A stretch of 64,000 nt of DNA, taken from Spirosoma terrae. GTDB lineage: Bacteria; Bacteroidota; Bacteroidia; Cytophagales; Spirosomataceae. The first letter of the stretch is position 1. Each line of letters begins with the position of its first letter. Below, in pieces: positions 40,056 through 50,810 of this stretch. Below the pieces are notes generated by a model that saw only the letters and a list, made by a program, of their open reading frames with translations, had not been told where the DNA came from and made no database searches. The stretch is from NCBI RefSeq assembly GCF_010435915.1, contig NZ_JAAFZH010000004.1:434001-498000 (forward strand), in the 5' to 3' direction. Made by a program: the position numbers and the translations under genes.

Positions 40056-43000
40056 CAGGCAGGGGTTGAGCAGTCATTGATCTGCTGGTCAGTATCCGAG
40101 AGGGGTGGCTGGGGGGCCATCTCAGCTTTCTGGCTGAGGGCGGTGACGGTTTGCCGGTTTCTTGACAGAGCGACGTATTTGAGAGCGTTCTGTTCGTTGA
40201 GGTAGGGCTGGCCTTTGGATTGGATAACCCGGTCGGCCTGGGTATTCTCCAGGTTGTCGTAGTCCACAAAGGTATGACTATAGGTAGACCCTTGTGATTT
40301 GTGTACCGTAACTGCGTAACCGTAATCGATATTTTTCTCAAAAACGGCCTTCTGGGGTTCCCGTTCGAAAGGCATCATGCCCGTGGCATCCTTTTCGAAG
40401 AGTTCAGGGTGCTGTTTACGAAGCATACCCATCGTCGTCATCTGCCCTCGGAAACTAACCAGATCCTGGGGCATCTGGTAGGTCGAGAAGAAATCATCGA
40501 AATCCTTACTGGCCGCCTGCCGGAACTTCCAGGGAACGGACCGGTTGTCGACAAAGGACTTCCAGGCCACCAGCTGGCGAAACAGAGGTATGTTGTCGGG
40601 ATCCTCCGGGTTGAGTATTGTCACCCGGCTGGGTTTGAGCAAGTCATCCTCCCCCAGCTCCCGCATCAGGGCCTGATCCTCGGGCGTAAACAGGGGCTGC
40701 AAGCTGACCTTATAGCCTGACAAAGACACTTTAGGAGCCGGTTGGCCGTCGATCAGAAACGGAATCCGGATTTCTTTCTGGATGTATTCCGATTCAAGAA
40801 TCTGGTAGTCCATACCATTCTGGACTTCAGGGTTTTCGCCAGACTGGTTGTAGCCCATCAGAATGTCCCCTACTGCATACTCACCCGTCTTACCCTGCAC
40901 AGTCCGAATCAACCGGTTATAAGCGGCTACCGAGGAATTGGTATAGCTGAGCACTTTGGCAAAAAGAGGGTCCGTCTGGTAGCTGGTCGAGGTAAAGGCC
41001 CGCTCCAGAGCCTGCTGGAAGGCATTCCGGTTTTTGGTAAAATACACCCCGTCTCCATTGCTGGCCTTTTGGGTGTACATCGGATACTTCTCGGCCCGGT
41101 TCAATAGGTTCTGCCGGATAGTCGTCAAAATACCAAGCTGAGGGTTTTCTGAGGAAATCCGTTTAACCTCCGTCAGCTCAACCCCGTCCTGGGGACCCGT
41201 AAACTGTAGGGCATCCGAGAGGGTTGTCTGCCCTACGGGAGGGAGCTGAGCCGGATCCCCCATGAAGATAATGCTGGAGCCTTTCTGGCGGGCCAGCATC
41301 ATCAGGTCGTCGTAGTCCGAACGGGCAATCATGGACGATTCATCCATAATCAGAATACCATTCTGGGGCATCTTGTTATTCATGCCCAATACCCACTGAC
41401 CGTCTTCCTTGCGTTTATTGAGAATCTTGGCCATCGTAAACGATTCGGCCCGAATACCACCCCGCAGCATGGACAACTTGAGAATCAACCGGGCTTTGTG
41501 GGTAGGGGCTCCCAGCATGATCGGTTTAAAGCCGGATTTCTTATTCTGCCGGAAGTACTGAACAATAAACTTGGAGATTGTCGACTTACCTGTACCGGCA
41601 TACCCCCGTAAAACGAACTGGGTTTGTCCCGCCTTGATCGCATCGACAGCCGCCTGGAGGGCAGCTCCCTGCTGGGATCCCAGTTCAAAGCCTGTCTCGA
41701 TTACCGTTCCATCGGTAAAGGTGAACACCGGTCCCGAGGGTGTTTTAGCGGAAGCCGTTTCGGTTTCGGGCTGACCGGCCGTTTGTGGATTCTGCCCATT
41801 ATTTTCATTATAGGCATCTACAACTTTCTGAACCCGGGCTTTAAACTTGGTATGGGTCTCCCCCGCTCCCTGGTTCAGTAATGCATCAAAGGCCCGGTTG
41901 TTTTCGTCGAGGAGTACGTCCACTTTCTGACCATAGTAGTTGTAGGTGACCGTAGTGGTTTTAGGTTCGTCCATTTTAGGAGCTTCCACTACTGGTACTT
42001 CCTTCGGCTCAACCGGTTTCCCAACCGTGTTAGCCGTCTTGGTCAGTACGTCCCGAATGGCCTGACGACCCGACTCCTTGAGATCCCGTGAGCCTATACC
42101 CGCAAAGTTTTTGGTCAGTGTGGGGGTAACTGTCGGCTCCCAGGTCCGGGTGGCAGGGTTCCAGGTATTCCAGTTCCCCGCCGTCTGGTCAAACACATAT
42201 ACCGGTTTTTTATCCAGTATGGCCCCGTAGATAGCATAGATCGTACCTCGGTCCAGCGGGACATTAGTACGACCCGCCCGGGTACCAAAGCCTTTCGAGA
42301 TGGCAAAGACAGCGTCCGAATAATACACCTGGCCATAATTTCGATACCGGTAGTGACCGTAACCCCGGTCGACATTTTCCCCAAAGAACTTGTCGATGGT
42401 ATCAGCTACCTCTTTCCCCCGGGCATAGATAGCTTCATCCAGTGGGGTAGCCTTCCGACCTTTGTTACGTAGGGTCATTGAATCGACCGATCCCTGTCCA
42501 GGCTCCCGGTAGTGAATCGACTTTATACCCAGTCGTTCTCCTTCCAGATCCCAGGCCTCATCAGCCCCCTGAGCCCCACCACTGTGGTTGACAAAGTCTG
42601 TTAATACCGCATCCACAGTAGGAACCGGAGTTGTGGGGACCTCCACCAGATCTGTTCCTAACACACTCCGGTAATAGTTACGGATGGGCTCCCCACCTGG
42701 TGACTGAATCCAGTGTCGAAGTAGCTTTCGGGACTCTTCCATCGGCTGGGGATCCGTAGTGACTGGACTCACGGCCCGTACTCCCAGTGGAACACTCTGC
42801 AGATAAACCGCCCGGTACCCTTTTGCTAGTTCACTACCAGCTGCATCGGCTTTTTGCTGACTGCCAGCCGTATCGTAGTAGCGGAATAGCTCGTATACCC
42901 GATCTCTATAGGTAATGGTTCGGGGGAAAGCGACACCCTCCACATCACCCCGCAGACCCAGGCTGTTGATCAATGGTACTTTCTGGTTTTCGTTTTCGGC

Positions 43001-46000
43001 CGCTATCAGGGGGTTCATGTCAAAAGCCAGCATCGAGGGCCGGGTTTTACCCCGCAGATTCATGGGCTGCCCGTCCATACTGTAACCCGTCAACATCTTG
43101 TAGGCTTCCACCTTTTTGGCTAGTTCCGAATCGGCACGGGGTAGCCGGGTTTTCTGTAGCAGGGGTATGTAGCCGGCGTGGAGTTTCACCCGGTTGAGCA
43201 ACTGATCTTCGTAGACCTCATTGGGTTTGCCCGTAATAGAAGCCAGGCTCCCTGTTTCCATAAACCGGTTCAGCATCTGGCTCAGATCCGAGAACATGGC
43301 CGTATGAAAGATCTTGGAAATACTACCCATCCGAAACTGCCCCCCATCCTTCATCATAAAATAGTAGAACAGCTGGTGGGCCAGGCGGGGGCCTACATAC
43401 CCCTCTTCGGCCGTATTCTTATACTGATATAGATCAACGAAGGCATCCATCAACCCCTCCTGCTCTTCGGGCCGGAGTTTGGCAATCGAGTCGAACTTGA
43501 GTGTATCAACCCCGTCGGCCTCCGAGCCGAACTGACTGATGACCTTACGGAATAGTAGGTTTCCCCGTAACGGATGCTGAAAAGGTATTCCGGTATCGGC
43601 TTCCGCTACCAGACCCGGCTCCAGCTCTGTTCGGTAAAAATCCGACCAGGCCCGGGCCATCGTGGGTTCGTCTCCCGTTTGGAAAACCAGACTGGCTTTA
43701 AAACTCGTCGATGGATGGGCCGGTGAATCCTGCTGGCTCAGCCAGTGACTGTAGAGGGTAGTCAGTAGGTAACTCTCCACGTCATCGGCAACTCGTTCCC
43801 GGTCGGTCGTTGACAAATAGCCCAACTGCCCCTCAAGCCGTTGCTGGAAGCCGACAAAGGCGGGTGTTCGGCGGAGGAACAACTGCTGCTGAAGGGCCTG
43901 CTGACCGGGAAGAATCCGGCGGATGTAGTTGTGCAGCTGGGCCGCTTTTTGCTTATTTACCGGCGCTTCCAGGGCATCGGCTACCCAGACGGCACGGCTG
44001 TTTTTATACTCCTCATAATCCTCCCGCAGGCTGCCGTCCTGGTTGTAGCCGAGGTTAGCCCGGCTGGTAACCAGGTTATCAAAACTAGCCATATCCGAGC
44101 CGAAGCCTTTCTTGAGTTTGACAAACCGGGTTAGATCCGACAGATGATTATTCATCGTTTCCAGGTTGACATAGTCAAACAGGATCTGAGCTTCCAGGCC
44201 CGGATTACCCAGTGGGTTCACGCCCAGCTGTTGATAGTCTGTAGCGGGCACCGACGTTCCAGCCCGGTTGGCCAGCAGTAGGCCGGTTAGCTGATCAGTC
44301 GTATAGGTCAGCTCATGGTCCTGGAAGGGAGTATCCCCCAGTAGCTCGGATAACAGTTTCTGACGGCTCTGTATCCGTAGACTGGATTCAGAGTCTCGCA
44401 GGACGGCATAGTCCTTAAGTCGGGAAGCCTGTAGATACCGTTGTATCACCGGTTGGTTGACAAACAGCAGGGCCTCTTTCAACGAATACTGCCCCGTGGC
44501 AATGAGCTGGATAACCACCCCCTGAGAGGAGTCAGTCAGACCGAAAAAGGCATTGAGCTGCTCCTTGGCCTCGTCGGTATCCGCCGTGATGATCGTCGAA
44601 ATCAAATCGAAGACCCGGGTCATCCGGCTGGGATCCGTAGCGTCTTTGGTCATGGGCTGAAACAGAGCCCCACCCCGGGCCAGCGCCTGGGTTTTAAACC
44701 CGTTCAGCCGGGGTAAAAAGTTTGGGTTGATCACCACACCCAGATCCATAGCCCGGATCAGCGTCAGGTTCCCGTTTACCCCGATACCGATTAACCCTTT
44801 TCCCGTCATATTACCCCGGTGAACCCGGCTGTGGGCACCAAACCAGTGCAGGGCAATGGGCTGGCTGGTCTGCCCAAACAAACTGTGCTTACGGCCTTCC
44901 GTATCCGTATAGGCACTATCCTTCAATTCATTAAGGGCATCTAAACTAGCTGGTGTATTGTAGATGGCGTCACCATCCAGACCACCCAGTGTCTGGGTAT
45001 TAACCAGCGCCTGCTGCTGAAGAGCCAGTAACTGGTTGTTGACCCAACCATTGTTGAGTAGGTTCCCTCCTTTTTCCAGCCAGTCGGTAACGTTAGTCGG
45101 CAAACCAAACTCGGCCATAATTATATTCTCCTGCTGGCGAATTAAGGAGGACAACTCCCGGGTGGGCTCCAGCAGCTGCCGGCGGACATCGTTCAATATC
45201 GACAGCGTCTGGTAGGCATCCCGTTTGTCGGCCGAGAGGGCAAACAAAAACTGTCGATCGTCCCGATCCAGTTCACCATCCAGATCCAGCAGCCGGGTCA
45301 TGGACTCTTTTATCTGTTGGATTTCCTGATAACCGGCCTGACTGGCTCCTTTGATCTGATCCAGTTGAAACCGGAAGTCAGCCACCCGTTGTTGTAGGGT
45401 CTGGTACAAGGGGGTGTCCAGCAGGGCTTTTTTCCGTAGACTGGTCAACACCTTGGTATGGGAAAAAACATACTTCCGGTAGTCTTCGTAATTACCCTCA
45501 TCGGTGGGCTGGGTACCGTAGGCTACGAATTGACCGGCTTTCCAATACCCTTCCGTTTTTAAGGTGTACTCTTTATCCACGTCAAAGTCACCCCCCGACA
45601 GTTCCACAACCTCAGCTGGCAGAATGATCGATGAGCCCAGGTAGTGAGGCAAGGCATCGACCCACTCCATGTTCATGGCCGAGTGCTTATCCTGGGAAGG
45701 AATCCGGATACCGACCATATCCCGAAGGGCCTCTTCCCGGCCCGTCATCCGGGCTTCCCAAGGCGGCAACAGCATTTCCGAGAAATAGCCTGTAACAGCG
45801 CCAGCCTCCCAGCGAGGCTTGACATGTCGTAGCCGGTCGATAATATACGGATTACCCGATTCGATAGCCTGCCGGGCAGTAATATACCAATCCCCGCTCT
45901 GTTCAGATTCCGTGCCTGCCCAGCTGGCATTCAGCTTGCCGTCTGTATAGGTATGGAAAAACCGTTTATCGGACAACTCAGTAGTTTGTATTCCCGACAT

Positions 46001-49000
46001 ACTCAGCCGGTAGTAATCCGGATCATCTTCCCGAATGACATCCCAACTGATATGGGGCCGGCCCTGACTATCCAAAACGGGTTGACCACTGGCATCGGTA
46101 ACGTAGCGGAGTTTCTTGAGCAGCTTGTGCCCGTAGGAGCTCACGTGAGCCGGGGCATCACCTGCCCGCTTGTGGCTCAGTACCTCTTTGGTGAAATGAG
46201 AAAAGAACTGGGCTACGAACTTATCGCGGCTCAGGGGCATATTCAGATTGAATTGCCGGGCGGGGTCGAAAAATTCGACGAGTTGTTTATCCCCTCCCGA
46301 AGCCAGCAGACCCTGCACCGCTTTTTCCTTGAAGCGGTCGAGCCGGATTTCCAGCTCCCCGTTCACCTCCCCCGTCACCAGCGTTTTCCAGGCCAGCTCG
46401 TAGGCATTTTTATCCCGAGCCGTCTGCAGCTGCTGCCAGAGTTTGCCCACTTCCAACGCTTTAATGGGTTTGCCCTGGTAGTGAACCACCAGTTCCCCTT
46501 TCAGCTCGTTGAGGGTAATTTCCAGCATCTGGGTCGGATCGACAATCTTGGTTTTACCAGAAGGGTTGTCAGTCTGCAGCCCGTAAAAATTGGCATCGAT
46601 CAAATTGACGTGGTGGCTGGATGCCCGGCCGAAGTCGAGCTGCCCGTCTTTAGCCCGAACTACATTCGGCGTCAGCATCTTGGAGGCAGAGACGGGCATC
46701 ACCAGGTCGATACCAGCCTGGGGACCACCGTAGGTCCAACCCTGGTCGGTTTGGGTCCAGCCTTCCATACGGAGCCGCATCTGGTGCAGTTCTTTTTTGT
46801 TAGGCTTTTCCACCCAGAGTCGGTACTGCCAGTTGCCTGCTTCATCCTGCCAGGCCGACACATCCCCATCCTGGGAGCGGCTACCGGGCTGAATGCTGTA
46901 CAGGGTTTGGAACCCCGTCGGCAACCGTCCTCCCCGGCGGGCAAATTCATCGGCCGAAATCACCACCGGTAAAGAAGTCATCTGCCGGCTTAGCAGTGTA
47001 TCCGACTTTTTGAGGTATTTCTGCCCATCGGCCCCTACCGTTTTGATCGAGTTAAAAATGACATCATTGTCGTACATCTGCTGAATCTCCTCGGTCGACA
47101 GGGGCTGGCCCGTCTGGATCTTGTCCAGCATCCGGGCATGCGGTACCGACAACCGGGCCTGCCCCCAGAGGGCATACCGGTAGCCATCAACAGTGGTCCA
47201 GTTCTGGGCATCGGCAAACTTGATGTTGTCACCCGTCAGGTCCGATTTCAGCACGGGCTCGTCGGTGACGATATAGCGGAAATGGGTAAGGGGCCGGGTG
47301 ATGCCTAGTTCCGGAGCCGTCAGTTGGGAGGCAAACGCCCCGATGGCCGCATTTCGGCCCTTGAACCGTTTGAACATATCACCCCCGTCATTTTTATAGG
47401 TCAGGGCCGGATCGCCATGTACCATGCCATTGAGGGCGTGGGTGTTCAGAAAATCAGACAGCAGCTTGCTGTAGAGGTTTTCTTTCAGGACCGCTTCATC
47501 CCAGCTCCAGCCGGTGATTTCCTTGGTTTTGGGATCCCGAATGACGCTACCCGCCGTTACCATACCCGTCTCGGCATCTCCTTCCAGAAAGGAGCGGTGA
47601 AGCAGCAGATCATCCTGGCCCAACACGCCATTTTCCAGCAGGATCTGCCACTGGGCATCCAGGGCTGTTTGAACACCTTCCTGCAGCCAGCTTTCCAGCT
47701 GGGTCAGCTCCTCAAAGGGAACACCCCGCATGGCAGCCAGTACCAGGTTGTTGGTAACCTGTTCAGCACTAGGCGCCTGATCCCGGAAACCAAGGGCCGT
47801 CATTCGACTGCTGCCCGCCAGTGCCCGTACTGAATCTGAGAACTCCAGTGCCCGAAAACCTTTCTTGGGCAAATACAATGTCTGTTCAGGCTGGGTTTCG
47901 GACAGGGCTGGCAAGGTGACAGCTTTAAAGTCTGTTGCCTTACCGGTATTGTAACTTTCGTACTGCTCGGAAAGTCGGCTGGGGTCAAACTCAACGGCTT
48001 CCAGCTGTCGGTAGACGCGGGCAATCCGTTCGTATTCGGGCCGGATCGTTTGCTTGAATAGTGTCAGGGCCTGCTTCGAGAGCTGACCTCGGCTATAGAG
48101 ATTCTTTAGATAAGGCAGCAAGACAAAGTCAGCCGTCCGGCTGGTCTCCAGATTGCCCAGGTAAACGGGCCGCAGACTCAGCCCCGCTCCGTTTTCCGAT
48201 TGGGTAAAGAAGCTATTGAGTCGGTAGAGGTCAAATTCCCGGTCCGACATACTACCAAACGAGATGCCGTCACTGGCCGCCTGGTTGTAATCCCGGACCA
48301 TTCGTTCTTTGCCATCCTCCTTGTAAGATTGCTGGCGGAGACCGTCGGCAGAGAAATGGATCATCTTGGACCGCATGGCCTGATAGGCAGGATCCCGGGC
48401 CAGTTTGTCCAGAAGCCAGTTCTGCTGATAGAACCCCAGGTCCTCACTCAAATAATGAGTAAACCCGTCGGGGTCCTGCCGGAGTACGGTTCGGTAGCCT
48501 TCCAATAGAGAGTTCCAGTAATCGAGGCCATCGGCATCCACCAGGTAGCGAAAGAACTGAAGGTGAAACGTTTTGGCCTGGTGGGCGTAAATGGTTTTTC
48601 CTTCCGCATTCTTGTAGTTGGACTCCATAGCCGACTCATCAAACCGGGCATTACCTTTGGCCAGGTTACGTAACCGGCTCACCATCCCTCCTTTTTCGTC
48701 ACTGGTCCGGGAAAACGGATCACCTCCCTGCCGCAGCTGGTCGGCCAGCGCCTTGAGGAAAGGGCGGCTGAGGAGTTGGTTTTTCTCCAGATTCGTCATG
48801 GCCAACAGACTGGCATCGGCCGACGAGAGTTCCGCTTCGGGGAGCTTGGAGGCAGCCAGTACCGAATACCGAACGTAATCACTACTTAACCGGATACCCA
48901 GCTTGTCGAGCAACTGAACCAGTTGCCGGCTGCGGGTGGCTACCTGCCCACTGGCGGACACGGCTACGTCCATATCAGCCAGCTGGTCTACCAGAGCTGG

Positions 49001-50800
49001 GTCAGGGGTTGCCTGTTGATGGAAGGCGGATGCCCAGGCCGACACCTGGGTTAAATCCACCCGGTTGGTATTGGCATTAAAAAGTTCACCGTGTAGGGTC
49101 TCAGGATCAAAGAGCATGACCATGTTCTGGCGAACCCAGAGATCAAAACCCTTCAGCACCCGGTTGAGCTTTATTTTGGCCGGGGTGGCCAGAATACGGT
49201 TGAGGTCCGTATCGGCCTGCGGGTTATGAACCGACAGCTGTCCGGCCAGGATGGCATCAATCAGTTGCTGACGGCTAAGGGTAGCCCCCTGGGCCATATC
49301 ATCCACCAATCGGTCGACAAAGGCCCGGGTGTCCTCATTACCCGATAACTGAGAAAATTGGATCAGCCCTCTCAGCCGGCTTTCGTCCGAGCGGGTATTG
49401 CCCAGGCTACGGGCCAGGGCATAATAGATCTTTCCGGCATCGACGGCCTGACGAACGGGTATATCCTGAAAGCCGCCCGTGGGCAACTGAATACGGTGAA
49501 TCCGGGGATTACCCTGCCCGTCCAGTACCGGACGGCCCACCGTAGCAATGTATTGTTTGAGCCAGCTCGATAGTCCCTGGGGACCTACCTCGTTGGCTGC
49601 CTGCTCGAATCGGTCGAACTCAGAGGCTCCCCCATCGGTATCTTCATCGGTCTCAGCGGCCAGCTCCTGGTAGGATTTCATTCGGTCCAGGTAGGCCTGC
49701 ACATCGGCAACGATCAGCGGATACTGGGCGTTGGCAACCGTGGTTTTACTGGCACCAAACCCACGGCTCATGGTTGGTCGTAGTTGTTCGGCAATCAGCT
49801 TGTCCTTGGGTGTATCACTCGACTGGTAATACGAAGCCCAGGTGGACAGGGCTGCTTCGATCCGACCCGCTTCAGAAAGATTTGGGAAGGCCGAGGTGTC
49901 CAGGGCCAATAGGCCAATGTTCCAGATCAATTGCTGGGATTCGGTAGAGGACATGGTATGCCCGTCTGCCCCCAATTCGATGAGCCGGGTGGCAGGAACG
50001 GTATCGTAGTCGGAGCTGGTCAGGATACGCGCTTTAGCATACTGTCCCTGGGCGATCTTGTCAAAAAGAAGCTCGGCCTTCTCCCGGTTTTTGTCGTAAT
50101 AACCCAGTATCTTATTCAGGTACCGGTAAAGGTTAGTAAACAGCCTGGCTACAGCCCGGGCCGTTCCCACACCTAAATAGGGTTTGAGTTGTTCTGTTAG
50201 TTTCCGTTGTAGGTTGTTGTCGGCTAGATCCATATAAGATCCGTAGGCCATACGAGAGACGAACAGACGAGCCAGTTCCTCCTCGTATAGCCGGTTCAAT
50301 CCCGCTTCTTTGGAAAGAGCCTCGTAGGTTTTTGGGTAGACTGCCCGAGTAGTCTGGTAATGGTTTTCCAGACTACCCATTCCCCAGGTTGACAGCCGAC
50401 TTTCCAGCAGGGCTTTACCGACTCGTAAATATTCCGATTTTTCATCGGCTGGTATCAAACTACCGAATATCGCGTGGAAGCTCTCTTCCCAGACCTCGTC
50501 CCGGCGGATAGCTTTGCCGAAGTATAGGGCATTCTTCCAGAAGGCCGCCGACGTTTCGGGCGGAACCATGGCCGCTATCTCCGAGAGCTCACCCACCCGG
50601 AACTGATCCGGGTCGATGAGTTCGGCCATCATCTGCTTGGCCTCGTCCAACTGAAGAGCCGGACGGGTTAGATGGTTCCGCCAGGTTTGGTAGTCTGGCA
50701 GTAACCCATCGTGCAGAATCAGTTGGTTATATGTTTCCTGGAGACCAACCTGGGCAGTCCATAACTGAATATCCGGGTGGTTCAAATTTAAACAATCCAT
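40055..50800 (-). CDS. Giant fusion: crAss-like virion RNA polymerase, SLOG-like domain and Dda/RecD-like helicase
   Basis: About 3581 residues from ATG 50800 (an ATG at 50839 would overlap the upstream gene). Residues ~1690-1745 hold GIRIPSQDKHSAM ... DALP ... IILP ... GGDFDVDK, with DFDVD at 1738-1742, the DxDxD active-site motif of crAss-like virion RNA polymerases. TADTDEAKEQLNAFFGL follows near 2072. Residues ~2735-2930 carry HSGGAQGADEAW and later FAGIGSRDL, a SLOG-type nucleotide-binding fold. From ~3065 on there is an SF1B helicase: GYAGTGKST, IMDESS, GDPAQLPPVGQ, and near 3490 TVHKSQGST with YVALSR. WEESFH near 104 recalls a degenerate metallopeptidase helix. No frameshift is seen. 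It may be cleaved after synthesis. Confidence 0.85.
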   Translation of the reverse strand: MDCLNLNHPDIQLWTAQVGLQETYNQLILHDGLLPDYQTWRNHLTRPALQLDEAKQMMAELIDPDQFRVGELSEIAAMVPPETSAAFWKNALYFGKAIRRDEVWEESFHAIFGSLIPADEKSEYLRVGKALLESRLSTWGMGSLENHYQTTRAVYPKTYEALSKEAGLNRLYEEELARLFVSRMAYGSYMDLADNNLQRKLTEQLKPYLGVGTARAVARLFTNLYRYLNKILGYYDKNREKAELLFDKIAQGQYAKARILTSSDYDTVPATRLIELGADGHTMSSTESQQLIWNIGLLALDTSAFPNLSEAGRIEAALSTWASYYQSSDTPKDKLIAEQLRPTMSRGFGASKTTVANAQYPLIVADVQAYLDRMKSYQELAAETDEDTDGGASEFDRFEQAANEVGPQGLSSWLKQYIATVGRPVLDGQGNPRIHRIQLPTGGFQDIPVRQAVDAGKIYYALARSLGNTRSDESRLRGLIQFSQLSGNEDTRAFVDRLVDDMAQGATLSRQQLIDAILAGQLSVHNPQADTDLNRILATPAKIKLNRVLKGFDLWVRQNMVMLFDPETLHGELFNANTNRVDLTQVSAWASAFHQQATPDPALVDQLADMDVAVSASGQVATRSRQLVQLLDKLGIRLSSDYVRYSVLAASKLPEAELSSADASLLAMTNLEKNQLLSRPFLKALADQLRQGGDPFSRTSDEKGGMVSRLRNLAKGNARFDESAMESNYKNAEGKTIYAHQAKTFHLQFFRYLVDADGLDYWNSLLEGYRTVLRQDPDGFTHYLSEDLGFYQQNWLLDKLARDPAYQAMRSKMIHFSADGLRQQSYKEDGKERMVRDYNQAASDGISFGSMSDREFDLYRLNSFFTQSENGAGLSLRPVYLGNLETSRTADFVLLPYLKNLYSRGQLSKQALTLFKQTIRPEYERIARVYRQLEAVEFDPSRLSEQYESYNTGKATDFKAVTLPALSETQPEQTLYLPKKGFRALEFSDSVRALAGSSRMTALGFRDQAPSAEQVTNNLVLAAMRGVPFEELTQLESWLQEGVQTALDAQWQILLENGVLGQDDLLLHRSFLEGDAETGMVTAGSVIRDPKTKEITGWSWDEAVLKENLYSKLLSDFLNTHALNGMVHGDPALTYKNDGGDMFKRFKGRNAAIGAFASQLTAPELGITRPLTHFRYIVTDEPVLKSDLTGDNIKFADAQNWTTVDGYRYALWGQARLSVPHARMLDKIQTGQPLSTEEIQQMYDNDVIFNSIKTVGADGQKYLKKSDTLLSRQMTSLPVVISADEFARRGGRLPTGFQTLYSIQPGSRSQDGDVSAWQDEAGNWQYRLWVEKPNKKELHQMRLRMEGWTQTDQGWTYGGPQAGIDLVMPVSASKMLTPNVVRAKDGQLDFGRASSHHVNLIDANFYGLQTDNPSGKTKIVDPTQMLEITLNELKGELVVHYQGKPIKALEVGKLWQQLQTARDKNAYELAWKTLVTGEVNGELEIRLDRFKEKAVQGLLASGGDKQLVEFFDPARQFNLNMPLSRDKFVAQFFSHFTKEVLSHKRAGDAPAHVSSYGHKLLKKLRYVTDASGQPVLDSQGRPHISWDVIREDDPDYYRLSMSGIQTTELSDKRFFHTYTDGKLNASWAGTESEQSGDWYITARQAIESGNPYIIDRLRHVKPRWEAGAVTGYFSEMLLPPWEARMTGREEALRDMVGIRIPSQDKHSAMNMEWVDALPHYLGSSIILPAEVVELSGGDFDVDKEYTLKTEGYWKAGQFVAYGTQPTDEGNYEDYRKYVFSHTKVLTSLRKKALLDTPLYQTLQQRVADFRFQLDQIKGASQAGYQEIQQIKESMTRLLDLDGELDRDDRQFLFALSADKRDAYQTLSILNDVRRQLLEPTRELSSLIRQQENIIMAEFGLPTNVTDWLEKGGNLLNNGWVNNQLLALQQQALVNTQTLGGLDGDAIYNTPASLDALNELKDSAYTDTEGRKHSLFGQTSQPIALHWFGAHSRVHRGNMTGKGLIGIGVNGNLTLIRAMDLGVVINPNFLPRLNGFKTQALARGGALFQPMTKDATDPSRMTRVFDLISTIITADTDEAKEQLNAFFGLTDSSQGVVIQLIATGQYSLKEALLFVNQPVIQRYLQASRLKDYAVLRDSESSLRIQSRQKLLSELLGDTPFQDHELTYTTDQLTGLLLANRAGTSVPATDYQQLGVNPLGNPGLEAQILFDYVNLETMNNHLSDLTRFVKLKKGFGSDMASFDNLVTSRANLGYNQDGSLREDYEEYKNSRAVWVADALEAPVNKQKAAQLHNYIRRILPGQQALQQQLFLRRTPAFVGFQQRLEGQLGYLSTTDRERVADDVESYLLTTLYSHWLSQQDSPAHPSTSFKASLVFQTGDEPTMARAWSDFYRTELEPGLVAEADTGIPFQHPLRGNLLFRKVISQFGSEADGVDTLKFDSIAKLRPEEQEGLMDAFVDLYQYKNTAEEGYVGPRLAHQLFYYFMMKDGGQFRMGSISKIFHTAMFSDLSQMLNRFMETGSLASITGKPNEVYEDQLLNRVKLHAGYIPLLQKTRLPRADSELAKKVEAYKMLTGYSMDGQPMNLRGKTRPSMLAFDMNPLIAAENENQKVPLINSLGLRGDVEGVAFPRTITYRDRVYELFRYYDTAGSQQKADAAGSELAKGYRAVYLQSVPLGVRAVSPVTTDPQPMEESRKLLRHWIQSPGGEPIRNYYRSVLGTDLVEVPTTPVPTVDAVLTDFVNHSGGAQGADEAWDLEGERLGIKSIHYREPGQGSVDSMTLRNKGRKATPLDEAIYARGKEVADTIDKFFGENVDRGYGHYRYRNYGQVYYSDAVFAISKGFGTRAGRTNVPLDRGTIYAIYGAILDKKPVYVFDQTAGNWNTWNPATRTWEPTVTPTLTKNFAGIGSRDLKESGRQAIRDVLTKTANTVGKPVEPKEVPVVEAPKMDEPKTTTVTYNYYGQKVDVLLDENNRAFDALLNQGAGETHTKFKARVQKVVDAYNENNGQNPQTAGQPETETASAKTPSGPVFTFTDGTVIETGFELGSQQGAALQAAVDAIKAGQTQFVLRGYAGTGKSTISKFIVQYFRQNKKSGFKPIMLGAPTHKARLILKLSMLRGGIRAESFTMAKILNKRKEDGQWVLGMNNKMPQNGILIMDESSMIARSDYDDLMMLARQKGSSIIFMGDPAQLPPVGQTTLSDALQFTGPQDGVELTEVKRISSENPQLGILTTIRQNLLNRAEKYPMYTQKASNGDGVYFTKNRNAFQQALERAFTSTSYQTDPLFAKVLSYTNSSVAAYNRLIRTVQGKTGEYAVGDILMGYNQSGENPEVQNGMDYQILESEYIQKEIRIPFLIDGQPAPKVSLSGYKVSLQPLFTPEDQALMRELGEDDLLKPSRVTILNPEDPDNIPLFRQLVAWKSFVDNRSVPWKFRQAASKDFDDFFSTYQMPQDLVSFRGQMTTMGMLRKQHPELFEKDATGMMPFEREPQKAVFEKNIDYGYAVTVHKSQGSTYSHTFVDYDNLENTQADRVIQSKGQPYLNEQNALKYVALSRNRQTVTALSQKAEMAPQPPLSDTDQQINDCSTPA

Positions 50801-50810
50801 TCGTGGGTGG

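Noticed and set aside
45953-46972. 339-codon open frame on the plus strand
   Set aside because: It lies entirely opposite the polymerase part of the giant minus-strand gene, has low-complexity Pro/Gly/His composition and no motif. It is a mirror of the real gene.
40055-50800. N4-type virion RNA polymerase
   Set aside because: The size is similar, but the active-site context is DFDVD with GIRIPSQ, as in crAss-like polymerases and the QDE-1/YonO group, not the T7/N4 single-subunit motifs.
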